Shown piece by piece: positions 1 through 8,883 of a stretch of 64,000 nucleotides of DNA. Numbering within the stretch: the stretch's first letter is position 1; the number at the start of each line of letters is the position of its first letter. The translations under genes and the position numbers were made by a program. This DNA is from Antonospora locustae (taxonomy: Eukaryota; Microsporidia). The stretch is taken from assembly GCA_007674295.1 (NCBI GenBank), contig CM017447.1, forward strand, positions 124,001 to 188,000, given 5' to 3'. The notes below the pieces were generated by a model. It did no database searches. It was not told where the DNA came from and saw only the letters and a program-made list of their open reading frames with translations.

Positions 1-2
1 AG

Positions 3-833
3 CTTGGCAAGTACGAGTCCGAGTACATGTATCTGAAGGGAAAGCACGAACTTCGGCGAGGGGGCGACTACATCCAGTCTTTCATCAGGTCAGGTCTTCC
101 TGTTGGAAAGCTGCTGCTAGAAAGAGGTCTGATATCAGATGTGGTGTATCTGCATAAGAAGAGTCTGCTTGGAAATCTGGAAATGGAAGACTACGAGAAG
201 ATAGCAACGCTTTGTTTTGAGAAGGACAAAAAAGACATCTGTGCATCTGTAAACTACAATATAGAAGAGAGTGATGTCATCGAGCTTCTGGTCATGGCTT
301 TTAACAATTCCCGCGGAGACGTCGAGAAGTTTGTTAGATACTGTTCTGGAAGTTATCTGCTGCTTGCAGGTCTTGTGAACAAGTATCAAAAAGACCTGGA
401 AAGGGCAGTGCTCAGTGAGTGCATTGCCAACGAGGGTTTTCTGCATGGGGGGCATGCACTCCTTGAGTGTTTAGGAGATAGTTTGTCTTTGTGCATACTG
501 CGCTACATGATGTTCGAGAAAACAGGTGACAGCATGTACCTTTGTAACTTTGCAGAGCTTTTGGGTGACCGAGTTTTTGTCCACAAGAGAAGGTTCATTG
601 GAAGAGAGCTTTTTGAGGAACGCAAGCCATGTGAAACAACAAGTTATGACAAAGTCATCAAGGGAAACATCACAAAGCTAAGAAACCTCCGATCTGGCTG
701 CGTGTGGACGGATATGCTTGAGGCAAGCAAATGGCCCAGTGAGTTTCAGGAGTACAAGGAGGAGCTGCAAAAAGCGGAGAAGTTTTACTTCAGAAGCTAC
801 TTGTCTTCGGAGAATGAGCAGCGAGTGCGCTAG
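3..833 (+). CDS. C-terminal part of an unrecognised protein (5' end outside window)
   Basis: The frame is open from the first complete codon of the window to a TAG, so the first ATG at 27 is probably internal. About 276 residues are visible. They look mostly alpha-helical, with many Leu/Glu/Lys stretches and a charged C-terminus. I see no signal peptide, membrane segment or known motif. It could be part of an alpha-solenoid trafficking or nuclear-pore protein, but nothing in the residues proves it. It runs convergently towards the Pol III subunit gene, whose stop lies 66 bp away. Confidence 0.7.
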   Translation, partial: LGKYESEYMYLKGKHELRRGGDYIQSFIRSGLPVGKLLLERGLISDVVYLHKKSLLGNLEMEDYEKIATLCFEKDKKDICASVNYNIEESDVIELLVMAFNNSRGDVEKFVRYCSGSYLLLAGLVNKYQKDLERAVLSECIANEGFLHGGHALLECLGDSLSLCILRYMMFEKTGDSMYLCNFAELLGDRVFVHKRRFIGRELFEERKPCETTSYDKVIKGNITKLRNLRSGCVWTDMLEASKWPSEFQEYKEELQKAEKFYFRSYLSSENEQRVR

Positions 834-899
834 TACATTGTGCTGCAGACGAAGTGAAGAGGCAGTGTACACGATGTTTCTGCAGAAGAGCTGGGCTTT

Positions 900-2144
900 C
901 TACTTGCACTCCTTCAGAACCCAAGAGCTTGCTCGCTGTACACAAAGTTCGTCGAGAACTTCCACAACCTCTTGCATCTGCAGTGAATGTCCAAGGCCCT
1001 CGCGCAGAGATCTGAGAAGCTCGCTTTTTCTGATGCTTGCCTTTTTGCTGAAAATGCCAACTAACAGAGCACGAATGCTGCCCGGATCGTCGGAACATGC
1101 CACGTAGCAACCGTTGCTGAGCTTTACAAAGGATGCCTCTGCAAGAACACTAGCTACTTCTCCTTTGTTAAGACCTGACAAACGCACTATCTCGTGCAAA
1201 GATGCCATGCCAGCCGAGGCAAGCACTCGCTGTATTTTTGTGTGTGCATCACTCATCTCAAGAGACTCATCTTCGATTCCCAGCATCTCGTCATAGCCCT
1301 TCAGCACATACCCACACTCTGCTCTTTCGCACAGCTCTTCCAGCAAAAAAACAAATCTTTGCGGAATCTTTTGTGCCTCACAAAATGGAAGATGTCCATA
1401 TCGCGATATCTCATCAAGTATTCTCTTTCTGACCACTTGGAACTTGTGTTCGTAGAATTCGTTTTTGAGGAGATACCGTCCCTTGAAATGAACTGTCATC
1501 TCGCGAAGCACACCGTGAATATCGGGGTGGTCGAAAATCTTCTTGAGAATGCCCATGTTCACTATACGTGCGTTGAAGATGCACCTTTTCAGCCGCATCT
1601 CCTCGTCGGGCGCGCATCTTGCGACACTCTTTGGACTTTCGAGAGGAAACTGCTGAAGAGCTCTAGCATTCACGTTCTCGTGTTCCTTGACAGCATAGTC
1701 CATCTTGACAAAAGGCTCCTTCTCATATATCTTTAAAAGGTAGTTGATGTTTCTTTTTCTGTGCTCCAGCTCCTCTCTGCTTTCTATCTTCATAAACTGA
1801 AGTCCCTCAGATAACATGGTGTCTCTTATTCCATCAGCGTGCTCAAAAACAGGCTGAAGATAAAACAGATCCGACACTTTCCACAGGACAACAAGCTTCT
1901 CTTGGTGAAATACGCGCGAAAAGTACGTGTCTCGCCTGGGCTTTGAGCCAAAGCCTCCAAAAAACACAGACCCAGCATACCCGTGCATGTGTGGCTTGCA
2001 CTCTATTTTGATGTAGTTGTGGTTTGGCTTGAAGAACACGTTTAGAATGTCGAAGTCCATTTTTCCGCCTGGAAACTTGAGCAGACACATTGTACGTTCA
2101 GTGCACACAACTATTTTGTATCTGCTGGCAGCCTCTGAGCCCAT
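900..2144 (-). CDS. RNA polymerase III subunit RPC5 (yeast Rpc37-like)
   Basis: A 414-residue protein resembling RPC5/Rpc37, the Pol III-specific subunit that dimerises with Rpc53 and acts in initiation and termination. The N-terminus has the family pattern: a beta strand, then CLLKFPGG (compare YLFQYP in animals), then a strand and a loop. It is followed by the diagnostic EHRKRNINYLLKIYEKEPFV block (compare RRVQSYEFLQKKHAEEPWV). The C-terminus looks like repeated winged-helix modules. The open frame extends further upstream, but homology begins just after the ATG at 2144. Starts at 2090 or 2060 are possible but would cut into the first strand. The chosen start overlaps the start of the divergent gene at 2143. 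Confidence 0.8.
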   Translation of the reverse strand: MGSEAASRYKIVVCTERTMCLLKFPGGKMDFDILNVFFKPNHNYIKIECKPHMHGYAGSVFFGGFGSKPRRDTYFSRVFHQEKLVVLWKVSDLFYLQPVFEHADGIRDTMLSEGLQFMKIESREELEHRKRNINYLLKIYEKEPFVKMDYAVKEHENVNARALQQFPLESPKSVARCAPDEEMRLKRCIFNARIVNMGILKKIFDHPDIHGVLREMTVHFKGRYLLKNEFYEHKFQVVRKRILDEISRYGHLPFCEAQKIPQRFVFLLEELCERAECGYVLKGYDEMLGIEDESLEMSDAHTKIQRVLASAGMASLHEIVRLSGLNKGEVASVLAEASFVKLSNGCYVACSDDPGSIRALLVGIFSKKASIRKSELLRSLREGLGHSLQMQEVVEVLDELCVQRASSWVLKECK

Positions 2145-2982
2145 GCCAAAAAAAATAGCCAAATATGATTTTATAATCGTTGAACTGAGCATCAACCTGC
2201 AAGCAGTTGGACAGGTCGGAGTCTCTGTTTTTTCGAGCAAGAAGCTTGGGCAGATTTGCTTCGGCATGTTCGCCGGGCTGTGCTTTGACAAGTGGTACGA
2301 GATGACAGAGAACCGACTAGTTGAGTTCATCAGTGAAGAGGCGTACGTAGACGATGGAAATAGAGACGAGCACTCAGTCAAGAAGATGCGCGACAGAAAA
2401 TGCAAAAGAAGTCGCAAGCTCCTAAGAGCCAGAGAGCTGTGCCCTTCGTCGTTGCTTGAGCATTATGCACTCAAAGACCATTCTGCAATCAACTACATTG
2501 GGCATTCGGAACTCTCTTACATTCTGCTCTTCGTTGTGCAGAGCGAGAAAATGCTTGTTCTAGACACTAGAAAGGGGTTTTTTGCGTACAGCGTGTTCTA
2601 TAAAAATAGACTGGCAGACCTGACAGCGATAACATCTTCAGATTATTTTATTCTGAGATACGTCGAGAACAATATAAAGAAAGCGCCTCTATTCGTAGAT
2701 CTTGAAGCGTTCTACCACACATTCTTCATTCTTGGCAACTGCGACGCTTTCAAGGTTCTTGAATTCTACCGCAACTCTTTCTATCGCGTTTTTATCTACA
2801 CAGCATCGAGGGTCTACGCGACCAAGATATTCTGCAGTCTTCGCACTGATGTAGCATACCAGGACGTGAGCATGGTGGACTTTTTCTGCAGAGAGTTTCA
2901 AACCAACGAGAACGTCCATCCGCTGGTGCGATGCAACACAGGCTCTGGCTACGTGATCTCCGCAGTAAGGGTGCAATGCTAG
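2143..2982 (+). CDS. Unrecognised protein, 279 aa
   Basis: The ATG is immediately preceded by CCC, as in many genes of this window, and this decides the start. The protein is of mixed alpha/beta character, with a basic patch around residues 80-95 and no membrane span or signal peptide. I do not recognise the family. It is transcribed divergently from the RPC5 gene, with overlapping start codons, and lies 44 bp upstream of a Rad9-like gene in the same direction. A role in DNA metabolism is conceivable from that position alone. An internal start at Met 42 is possible. The opposite-strand frame at 2689-3165 has no ATG-supported or family-supported product. Confidence 0.6.
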   Translation: MPKKIAKYDFIIVELSINLQAVGQVGVSVFSSKKLGQICFGMFAGLCFDKWYEMTENRLVEFISEEAYVDDGNRDEHSVKKMRDRKCKRSRKLLRARELCPSSLLEHYALKDHSAINYIGHSELSYILLFVVQSEKMLVLDTRKGFFAYSVFYKNRLADLTAITSSDYFILRYVENNIKKAPLFVDLEAFYHTFFILGNCDAFKVLEFYRNSFYRVFIYTASRVYATKIFCSLRTDVAYQDVSMVDFFCREFQTNENVHPLVRCNTGSGYVISAVRVQC

Positions 2983-3026
2983 CTGCATTCGCGCAAGGCT
3001 GCTGAAAAGCGTAGCAACTGTTGCCC

Positions 3027-3704
3027 ATGGAATGTCGAATATCATCCGAGAGTGCAAGGCTTCTGGACCAGACAATTGGCAAGAGCACAACAAAAACAGT
3101 ATACCTTTCCACAACTGGAAACATAACGTTGCAGACTCGTCTTGAAAATTCAACCCTACACACAAACATCACTCTTCTGAATAGCTTCTTTCTAGAGCTT
3201 CAGGTGAAGAAAAACATGACAGTTGAGTTTCAGAGCACCAAGTTCCACCGCCACGAAATGGAGTTTCTTGAAATCAAGCTTGGGGACTACTTCATCGAGT
3301 TTTACTGGAAGTTCAAACAGCATACATTCACCAGAGTGCTCTGCATCAGCCACGTGACTCTGAAAAGCATCGACTTTGAGTACCAGGAAGTATTTGAGCT
3401 TGAGGGCTCGCTGATACAGGAAGTCATCCGCCAGCTGCCCTGCAATGAGATAATGTTCTGCTTTGAGGACAGAACGGTGTTTCGAAATGCGGTGGCACCT
3501 GAGAGCACGTTTTTGGCGATTCCAAACAGTTCTAAAATTCGAAATGCTGCCTTTAGTGTTATGAGAAAGAGCATTAAGGCTGCAACAGAGGGACCATTCA
3601 TGAAATACGACTTTCTTATTGACAGAAGAGAGAGGCGACTAAACATATGTGCTGAGTGCAACGGCATCATTGTTTCACATCTTACAACCATTTATGTGGA
3701 ATGA
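3027..3704 (+). CDS. Rad9/Ddc1-like 9-1-1 checkpoint clamp subunit (tentative)
   Basis: A 225-residue protein with the alternating strand pattern of sliding-clamp folds. Residues about 70-150 resemble the first half of Rad9: a short strand, FYWKFKQHTFTRVLCI (compare LHCKFGVRKTHNL in animal Rad9), then a strand and a helix ending at a second clamp strand (EIMFCFEDRTVFRN). Rad9, Rad1 and Hus1 form the DNA-damage clamp that activates the checkpoint kinase. The protein is only about the size of the clamp core, without the long phosphorylated tail of other Rad9 proteins. The start is the ATG preceded by TTGCCC. Rad1 or Hus1 remain alternatives, and similarity is weak enough that a profile search is needed. 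Confidence 0.5.
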   Translation: MECRISSESARLLDQTIGKSTTKTVYLSTTGNITLQTRLENSTLHTNITLLNSFFLELQVKKNMTVEFQSTKFHRHEMEFLEIKLGDYFIEFYWKFKQHTFTRVLCISHVTLKSIDFEYQEVFELEGSLIQEVIRQLPCNEIMFCFEDRTVFRNAVAPESTFLAIPNSSKIRNAAFSVMRKSIKAATEGPFMKYDFLIDRRERRLNICAECNGIIVSHLTTIYVE

Positions 3705-3825
3705 CACTGCACAGTAAAGTGCATACATTCTATGCTGCATCTTGCAAGAGGGTGCTTTAGTTTCCACTACTTCTGCAAGCAGGCCTTGGAAGTGAGTTGG
3801 ATTTATTTGACAAAATGTCAGCCCC

Positions 3826-5070
3826 ATGGAAGTTAAGAGAAAACTGTCAATACTTGCTGGCAGTTTCCTTCTTGTCAGCAGCATGTTTGGTGCAGGAACA
3901 ATAGCGATGCCTACGTGCTTTGTAAGGCTTGGATATCTTGGTGCAAGCATTTTCCTTGTGTTGGGTCTGCTACTCACGTTTATTTCTTTGGTGTTTCTGG
4001 CGTATGCGGCAGATACTCTGCAGATCTTCTCGTACGCAGAAATGTGCAGAGACGTTGGACAGCCTCTTGGCGTAGCTCTTGATGTCATAGTTGCCTTGCT
4101 CTGTTATGGGGCAACTGTATCGTATGGCCTGTACATGGTCAACTATGTCAAAAAGCTGTTGCCTCCGTTTGTTCATAGCGACATTCTTGGAAGAGGAATT
4201 ATAGGTCTGGCCATTCTGGCACCCCTTTTCTTCATTTCACAGCTAAAGTCTCTCCGCAAACTGAGCTTTGTCACGTGGCTGGCGCTTGGTGCAACATTGC
4301 TTGTTGTTCTGGAACTCTTGACATATGTGCTCTTCTCAAGCTACACATCCGTTGAAAACGGCCCAGTCCAGCCATTTAGCTCGGAGTATGCAAAAGGAAT
4401 CCCCATCATAGCGTTTTCGCTGGGCTGCCAACAGAACGCCGTGCCCATATACTCGGAGCTGGCGGAAAGAAGCTTCCGGTCCTCCCTGAAGATACTAACG
4501 CTTGGATGTCTCATCGCCGGCGCAATATACGAAGCAATAGGGTATCTGGGGTCAAAACTGCTTGGCTCCTTCAGGAACGACGACTTCATCGAAATATTCA
4601 CAGACAACAAGTCTGAGTTTATAAGGTACATTTCTGCAATGGGCGACAGATGGGGGTTTTTTCCGAGACTGTGTGTGTTTGCATTTACTATGGTTCTCTT
4701 TGCGGCACTTCCGCTCCAGACATTCGCAGGAAGGACTTCGCTCTTCAACCTGTGCCACAGCAAGACACCCAGCAATAAGGAAATTCTTGCGGCCACTGCT
4801 GTGCAGTTTGCCATGATATACAGCGTCGTTCTCGTTGGCACAAGCCCTGGAGATGTACTGACGCTTGTTGGAGCAGTTGCAAGTCCCGCGATTGGGTTCA
4901 TATTTCCGTCCATCATATACATGAAGCTTGTTGGGTACCGAGACATCACATTCTACCTGGGAATGCTAATGATAGGAGTAGCTGTGACAATGTCTGCGTA
5001 TTCTCTTTACAACTTTGAGCCGAAAACAGCGTGGATGAGAGGCCTACTGAGGATTCCACCGCTCAGATAG
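3826..5070 (+). CDS. Amino-acid transporter, AAAP/AVT family
   Basis: A 414-residue integral membrane protein with about 11 hydrophobic segments. The first contains MFGAGTIAMP, the family's GxGxLAMP-like signature in TM1. This family moves neutral amino acids with protons or sodium across plasma or vacuolar membranes. In an intracellular parasite that cannot make most amino acids it would plausibly serve uptake from the host or exchange with internal stores. The start follows GCCCC directly. The neighbours are unrelated, so no operon-like logic is implied. Substrate and membrane cannot be told from sequence. Confidence 0.85.
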   Translation: MEVKRKLSILAGSFLLVSSMFGAGTIAMPTCFVRLGYLGASIFLVLGLLLTFISLVFLAYAADTLQIFSYAEMCRDVGQPLGVALDVIVALLCYGATVSYGLYMVNYVKKLLPPFVHSDILGRGIIGLAILAPLFFISQLKSLRKLSFVTWLALGATLLVVLELLTYVLFSSYTSVENGPVQPFSSEYAKGIPIIAFSLGCQQNAVPIYSELAERSFRSSLKILTLGCLIAGAIYEAIGYLGSKLLGSFRNDDFIEIFTDNKSEFIRYISAMGDRWGFFPRLCVFAFTMVLFAALPLQTFAGRTSLFNLCHSKTPSNKEILAATAVQFAMIYSVVLVGTSPGDVLTLVGAVASPAIGFIFPSIIYMKLVGYRDITFYLGMLMIGVAVTMSAYSLYNFEPKTAWMRGLLRIPPLR

Positions 5071-5418
5071 CATGAGTTCTTGCAATGACAAAGCTTTCTT
5101 GTAGGTTAACTTGTATTGCACTCGACACAACTATGCTTTTCAAGCAAGAGTTTAAATTCGTCTCAGGTCCTCGCATTATTGTGCTCACACAGACTCCTTA
5201 CTGCTTTCTGAAGCCAGTCCTTTTGATAACACAAAAATAGTCTCATGCGACTTGCGGATATAATCACTGTTGTTGCCAGTTGTTGTACAGCTACAATGCA
5301 CTTGATTGCAAGTTTCTACCCGATTATGCCTGTCCTTGTGAGACATCTCAGAAACATCTGCACACTGAGCCAAGTATCAGGGCCATCTTGAATTTATTTA
5401 TTTCCAAAAATAGCCCCC
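5071..5418. other. Intergenic, nothing recognised
   Basis: A 348-bp gap between the transporter and the CTP synthase-like gene. No ORF with support, no tRNA and no repeat is visible. Just before the next gene it has an A+T-rich stretch followed by a run of five C before the ATG, probably the promoter and start signal. Confidence 0.5.
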
Positions 5419-6810
5419 ATGAGATATGTCCTTGTCACTGGAGATACAAACTACGGCACTGTGTCTGCATCTGTCACTCTGATTCTAAGGCGGCACGGAT
5501 ACAAAGCTCATCTATTCAAGATATCATGCGACATTAGCTCCGAGGTATTTGTGCTTGCTGATGGAAGCGAGGTAGATGCATGCTTTGGCAACTACGAAAG
5601 AATACTGGGGACCACATTCACAAAACACAACTGGGTCGACAACATTTCTGAAATCGACCGGGGTGATGCAGATGTCCTAGTGATAGAGTCAGCTGCAGAC
5701 GCTGATCTTGTTGACAAAGAAAATGTACTTCTAATTCGATGTGTTCAAGACGGAGAGAAGACGCTGGTGCACACGGATTCCTTTTGTTTTACGTTAAAAA
5801 GCGACTCTGTCTATAAAATTCCTTTTATTCTCGAGTCTCAGGGCTTTTTTAACGTTCTTTGGCGACACCTATGCCATGGCCGTGCCAATTCTGGCGAACC
5901 CAGCTTGGAAGAGCCGTGGGTGCGCGGCACCTCATCGGCTGGCGATATAAACGCAGGCATTCTGTCCGAAAAGCAAGAGGAGAAGGTGCTTCCTAGCACA
6001 CCAGTATCAACTTCTCCAGAGCGTGAATACTACACAGCGCAGACAGACATGCACAAGACATATGAAAAGATAGCAGCTTCCGGTAATCTTTTGTCCAACA
6101 TTGGTGAAAGATATGTGTGTTGCAGCTGTTTTGATGCTGCGCATTTCAGCAGAGTAGTGCGTATCGGCATAGTTGGAAAGTTTACAAAGGAGGAGGCGTA
6201 TCTTTCTTTGAGCCATGCGCTGGACTTCAGTGCGAATTTTCTTGGCGTAGAAATAAAAAAGATGTTCCTTGATGCGGAGGACTACGAGCTGGACTGCGTT
6301 GACTGTGTGATTGTACCTGGTGGGTTTGGAAAGAAGGGTGTGGAGGGCAAGATCCTTGCGTGCAAGTATGCTAGGGAACGGGGTGTGCCGTTCCTTGGAA
6401 TTTGCCTGGGCATGCAGGTGTCAGTGATCGACGTAGCCAGACATCTGCTGGGCCTTCGGCACGCAAGTTCGCATGAGTTTGGAGACACTCCCCACCCTGT
6501 TGTGACTTTTCTGGGCAGGCGGAGACTGGGGAGCATCGAGATTGGCCTGCAGGGAAGAGTCAGAGAAATATACCGCTCAAGCACAGTGGTTGAGAGACAC
6601 AGACACGAGTTTGGCGTGAGTCCAAAGTACATACACATGCTCGAAAGCCACTTGGAGTTGTCGTGCACGGAGGGTGTTGTTGAGGCTGCTGTTCTCAGAG
6701 ATCACATATTCCACGTTTCTGTGCAGTACCATCCAGAGTTTCTTGCGCAGCCAGACGCACCGCACCCGCTTGTGACTGAGTTGATCAAACACGGACTCAG
6801 TAAAAAGTAA
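5419..6810 (+). CDS. CTP synthase with eroded synthetase domain, intact glutaminase domain
   Basis: A 463-residue protein, against roughly 540-590 in the family. CTP synthase makes CTP from UTP using ATP and ammonia released from glutamine. The GATase half (about 247-460) is well kept: GGFGKKGVEG (301-310), GICLGMQ with nucleophile Cys329, RHRHEFGV, and VQYHPEF with His438 and Glu440. The N-terminal half is clearly related (GEVFV-like SEVFVLADGSEVD at 41-53, GNYER at 57-61, YKIPFILESQG at 132-142). However, the P-loop region reads GDTNYGTVS in place of GxxSxxGKG, the DPYxNxDxGT segment is missing, and the stretches carrying GDYLGxTVQ and KTKPTQ are deleted. I infer that it cannot bind ATP/UTP in the usual way. 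The start follows five C. No frameshift is visible inside the frame. Confidence 0.85.
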   Translation: MRYVLVTGDTNYGTVSASVTLILRRHGYKAHLFKISCDISSEVFVLADGSEVDACFGNYERILGTTFTKHNWVDNISEIDRGDADVLVIESAADADLVDKENVLLIRCVQDGEKTLVHTDSFCFTLKSDSVYKIPFILESQGFFNVLWRHLCHGRANSGEPSLEEPWVRGTSSAGDINAGILSEKQEEKVLPSTPVSTSPEREYYTAQTDMHKTYEKIAASGNLLSNIGERYVCCSCFDAAHFSRVVRIGIVGKFTKEEAYLSLSHALDFSANFLGVEIKKMFLDAEDYELDCVDCVIVPGGFGKKGVEGKILACKYARERGVPFLGICLGMQVSVIDVARHLLGLRHASSHEFGDTPHPVVTFLGRRRLGSIEIGLQGRVREIYRSSTVVERHRHEFGVSPKYIHMLESHLELSCTEGVVEAAVLRDHIFHVSVQYHPEFLAQPDAPHPLVTELIKHGLSKK

Positions 6811-6893
6811 ACACCAACCGTATTTTCAAGCTTCCGGATATCGCTAGCAACTGTTTTTCTTGTGGTGCACTAGAGCGTTATCAAGCGCAGCCC

Positions 6894-8006
6894 ATGGCCA
6901 GAAAGTATTTGCAGCCGCCGAAGAAATACATGTCGCGTGCAAACGCTATCCGGACTCTTAAACTCTCAGAGGACGACTTTGCTACACTTGCCGTTCTCCT
7001 GAACGTGATGCCCGTGAGGGCGAAGCTGCGGCAGTGCCTGGACCACATGGACACCATATACTACAGAATCGAGGATGTCCAGAAGATGATCAACACACAG
7101 CTCTATATTGATATAAACAGAAAGAACAGACTGAGCAGGATGAGAAAAGAATATCCAGGCCTTGGAAGGTACAAGAAAGACGTGGTGGTAAACTACTTTG
7201 CACTTGCGATGGCCAAGTATCCAACATTTAACTCTGCGGTGCAGGGTCTTCCATTTTCTCTAAAGATTCTCTACGTTAAGAAATGGCTTTGTATGCAAGA
7301 AAAAGACACTGCACAAGAGCCCGTAGACTGCGATGCAAAGAGTATGTGTTCAAGAGATGCTGTGTCTGCATGTGTTCGTGTGCTCCAGAGTTTTTGCAAA
7401 GTAGTAGCGCGTGACTTTCCGCTGCAGAAAGGCTTCATTGGAAAGGACGGGTTCTATCTCGGATGCTGCGTGTCAGCATGTCGGGTCGAATGGTTAGTGC
7501 CGTTTCGTCTTGAGGAGAAGAAGTACAGCAGGGTCCTTGACACGCTGTACCCTCTGTGCTTGGCACACGTTGACCTGGTGGCTACGCACCTGATGAAGCT
7601 TGCAAATGAGAGAAGCGCGAATTCAGACGTGAACACTATGCAGAGTCGTGTCCTGAATGGTGCTACCTTCAAGATAGAAAGTGATTTCTACTGTGATGTC
7701 TACGAGCTTGTCATCGCATCTGCAGGCGGGCGTGTTTCGGACAGCGATTACAAGTACGTTCTATGTGACGGAGAGATCCGCACACTGGTGGTTGGTGTTG
7801 TGTACGTGCATCCGCAGTTTGTCTTCGATGCCCTCAACAACGGAGTGCTGCCGGATGCGCAGGAGTACCGCGTAGGGTGCACGCCACCACAGCACAAGTC
7901 TCCGTTTCGCGAGGAGAGAAACGTTGCAGATGAAAACGATCTGTTCACAATGAGCAGACGAGACGGAGAAGCATATGCAAGCACTTACAAGCTGCATGTC
8001 TTGTAA
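6894..8006 (+). CDS. NOP7: Pescadillo / Nop7 ribosome biogenesis factor
   Basis: Nop7 joins Erb1 and Ytm1 in the PeBoW complex, which is needed for 27S pre-rRNA processing and 60S assembly in the nucleolus. The N-terminal pescadillo domain shows KKYMSRANAIRTLKLSEDDF, then YYRIEDVQ, and YPTFNSAVQGL around residue 110. A BRCT domain follows at about 260-330, with VYVHPQFVFDALN and the post-BRCT YRVGCTPPQHKSPF. At 370 residues it is well short of the usual 550-600, because the charged C-terminal tail is missing. The start follows CAGCCC. It lies 42 bp upstream of RRP8 in the same direction, so two 60S rRNA factors sit together. Confidence 0.95.
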   Translation: MARKYLQPPKKYMSRANAIRTLKLSEDDFATLAVLLNVMPVRAKLRQCLDHMDTIYYRIEDVQKMINTQLYIDINRKNRLSRMRKEYPGLGRYKKDVVVNYFALAMAKYPTFNSAVQGLPFSLKILYVKKWLCMQEKDTAQEPVDCDAKSMCSRDAVSACVRVLQSFCKVVARDFPLQKGFIGKDGFYLGCCVSACRVEWLVPFRLEEKKYSRVLDTLYPLCLAHVDLVATHLMKLANERSANSDVNTMQSRVLNGATFKIESDFYCDVYELVIASAGGRVSDSDYKYVLCDGEIRTLVVGVVYVHPQFVFDALNNGVLPDAQEYRVGCTPPQHKSPFREERNVADENDLFTMSRRDGEAYASTYKLHVL

Positions 8007-8048
8007 CAGGAAACAGTTACTGCCGTCAAAACCAGATGTGTTCAGCCC

Positions 8049-8666
8049 ATGAGTTTCAAGGACGAGGTGGAGAAGAGGTTAGAAGGAGGAAAGTTTCGCT
8101 TTATGAATGAGAGACTAGGCAGAGACCCACATGCAAAGATGAACATGGCGCTTTTGTCTTCGTATCACCAGGGATTTCGGGCGCAGGCTGCAAGATGGCC
8201 AGAAAAGCCAGTTGACATGATAGGGGAAAGGCTGAAAGATGACGAGCTTGTCGTGGACATGGGCTGTGGCGAGGCGGTGCTTGCCGCAAGCCACCCATTT
8301 GTTGTTTCCCTGGATCTGCATCCTGCAAGCAACCGGGCAATAATATGCGACATGAACAACGCGCCGCTAATGAACGGAAGTGCAGACGTTGTTGTCTTCT
8401 GCTTGTCTCTGATGCATGTGGACGCAGGAACACCGCTCCGTGAGGGCAGCAGAATACTCAAGCGCGGTGGAAGGCTTTTTGTTGCAGAGGCTGCGAGCCG
8501 AATTGAAGACGTCGACAGGTTCGTGCACGACGTGGAAAGCTTGGGGTTCTTGGCTGTCCTCAGGCACACGACAAGATACTTCGTAGTGGTGGAGTTCAAG
8601 AAGCTTCGTGAAGTTACGTATGCCGGGCCCATTTTGCTGAAGCCGTGCATATACAAGAGCAGATGA
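8049..8666 (+). CDS. RRP8: Rrp8-type 25S rRNA m1A methyltransferase
   Basis: A 205-residue SAM-dependent methyltransferase. Rrp8 methylates an adenine of the large rRNA (m1A645 in yeast). The family signatures appear in order: GGKFRFMNERL near the N-terminus, SSYHQGFRAQAARWPEKPVDMI, motif I VVDMGCGEAVLA (about 68-79), LDLHPA, CDMNNAPL, VVFCLSLM, ILKRGGRLFVAEAASR and YFVVVEFKK. Only the catalytic core is kept; the long N-terminal extension of yeast Rrp8 is gone. The start follows CAGCCC. It lies directly downstream of NOP7. Confidence 0.95.
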   Translation: MSFKDEVEKRLEGGKFRFMNERLGRDPHAKMNMALLSSYHQGFRAQAARWPEKPVDMIGERLKDDELVVDMGCGEAVLAASHPFVVSLDLHPASNRAIICDMNNAPLMNGSADVVVFCLSLMHVDAGTPLREGSRILKRGGRLFVAEAASRIEDVDRFVHDVESLGFLAVLRHTTRYFVVVEFKKLREVTYAGPILLKPCIYKSR

Positions 8667-8883
8667 CACATTGTAGACGCCATTGTTGCAATGAGTCTTA
8701 CTGGCAATTCAAATTGCTTCTGTATGCTGCAAGCACTTCAGAAATTCCCGCTACCCGTTTCTGGCGCTTCTTTTCGTGCGGAATGTAGCGAATTTTTGGA
8801 AGCTCGAAGTGCTGTGCAAGTGGTTTGTGTGCCAAGCAGTTTTTTCGCATCGAGGGGGGTTCTGTGTGCCCCATTCTTGGCTG

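Noticed and set aside
2145..2417. N-terminal extension of the RPC5 frame upstream of Met 2144
   Set aside because: It lies antisense to the divergent gene, has Ser/Leu-rich shadow-like composition, and homology to RPC5 begins only after 2144.
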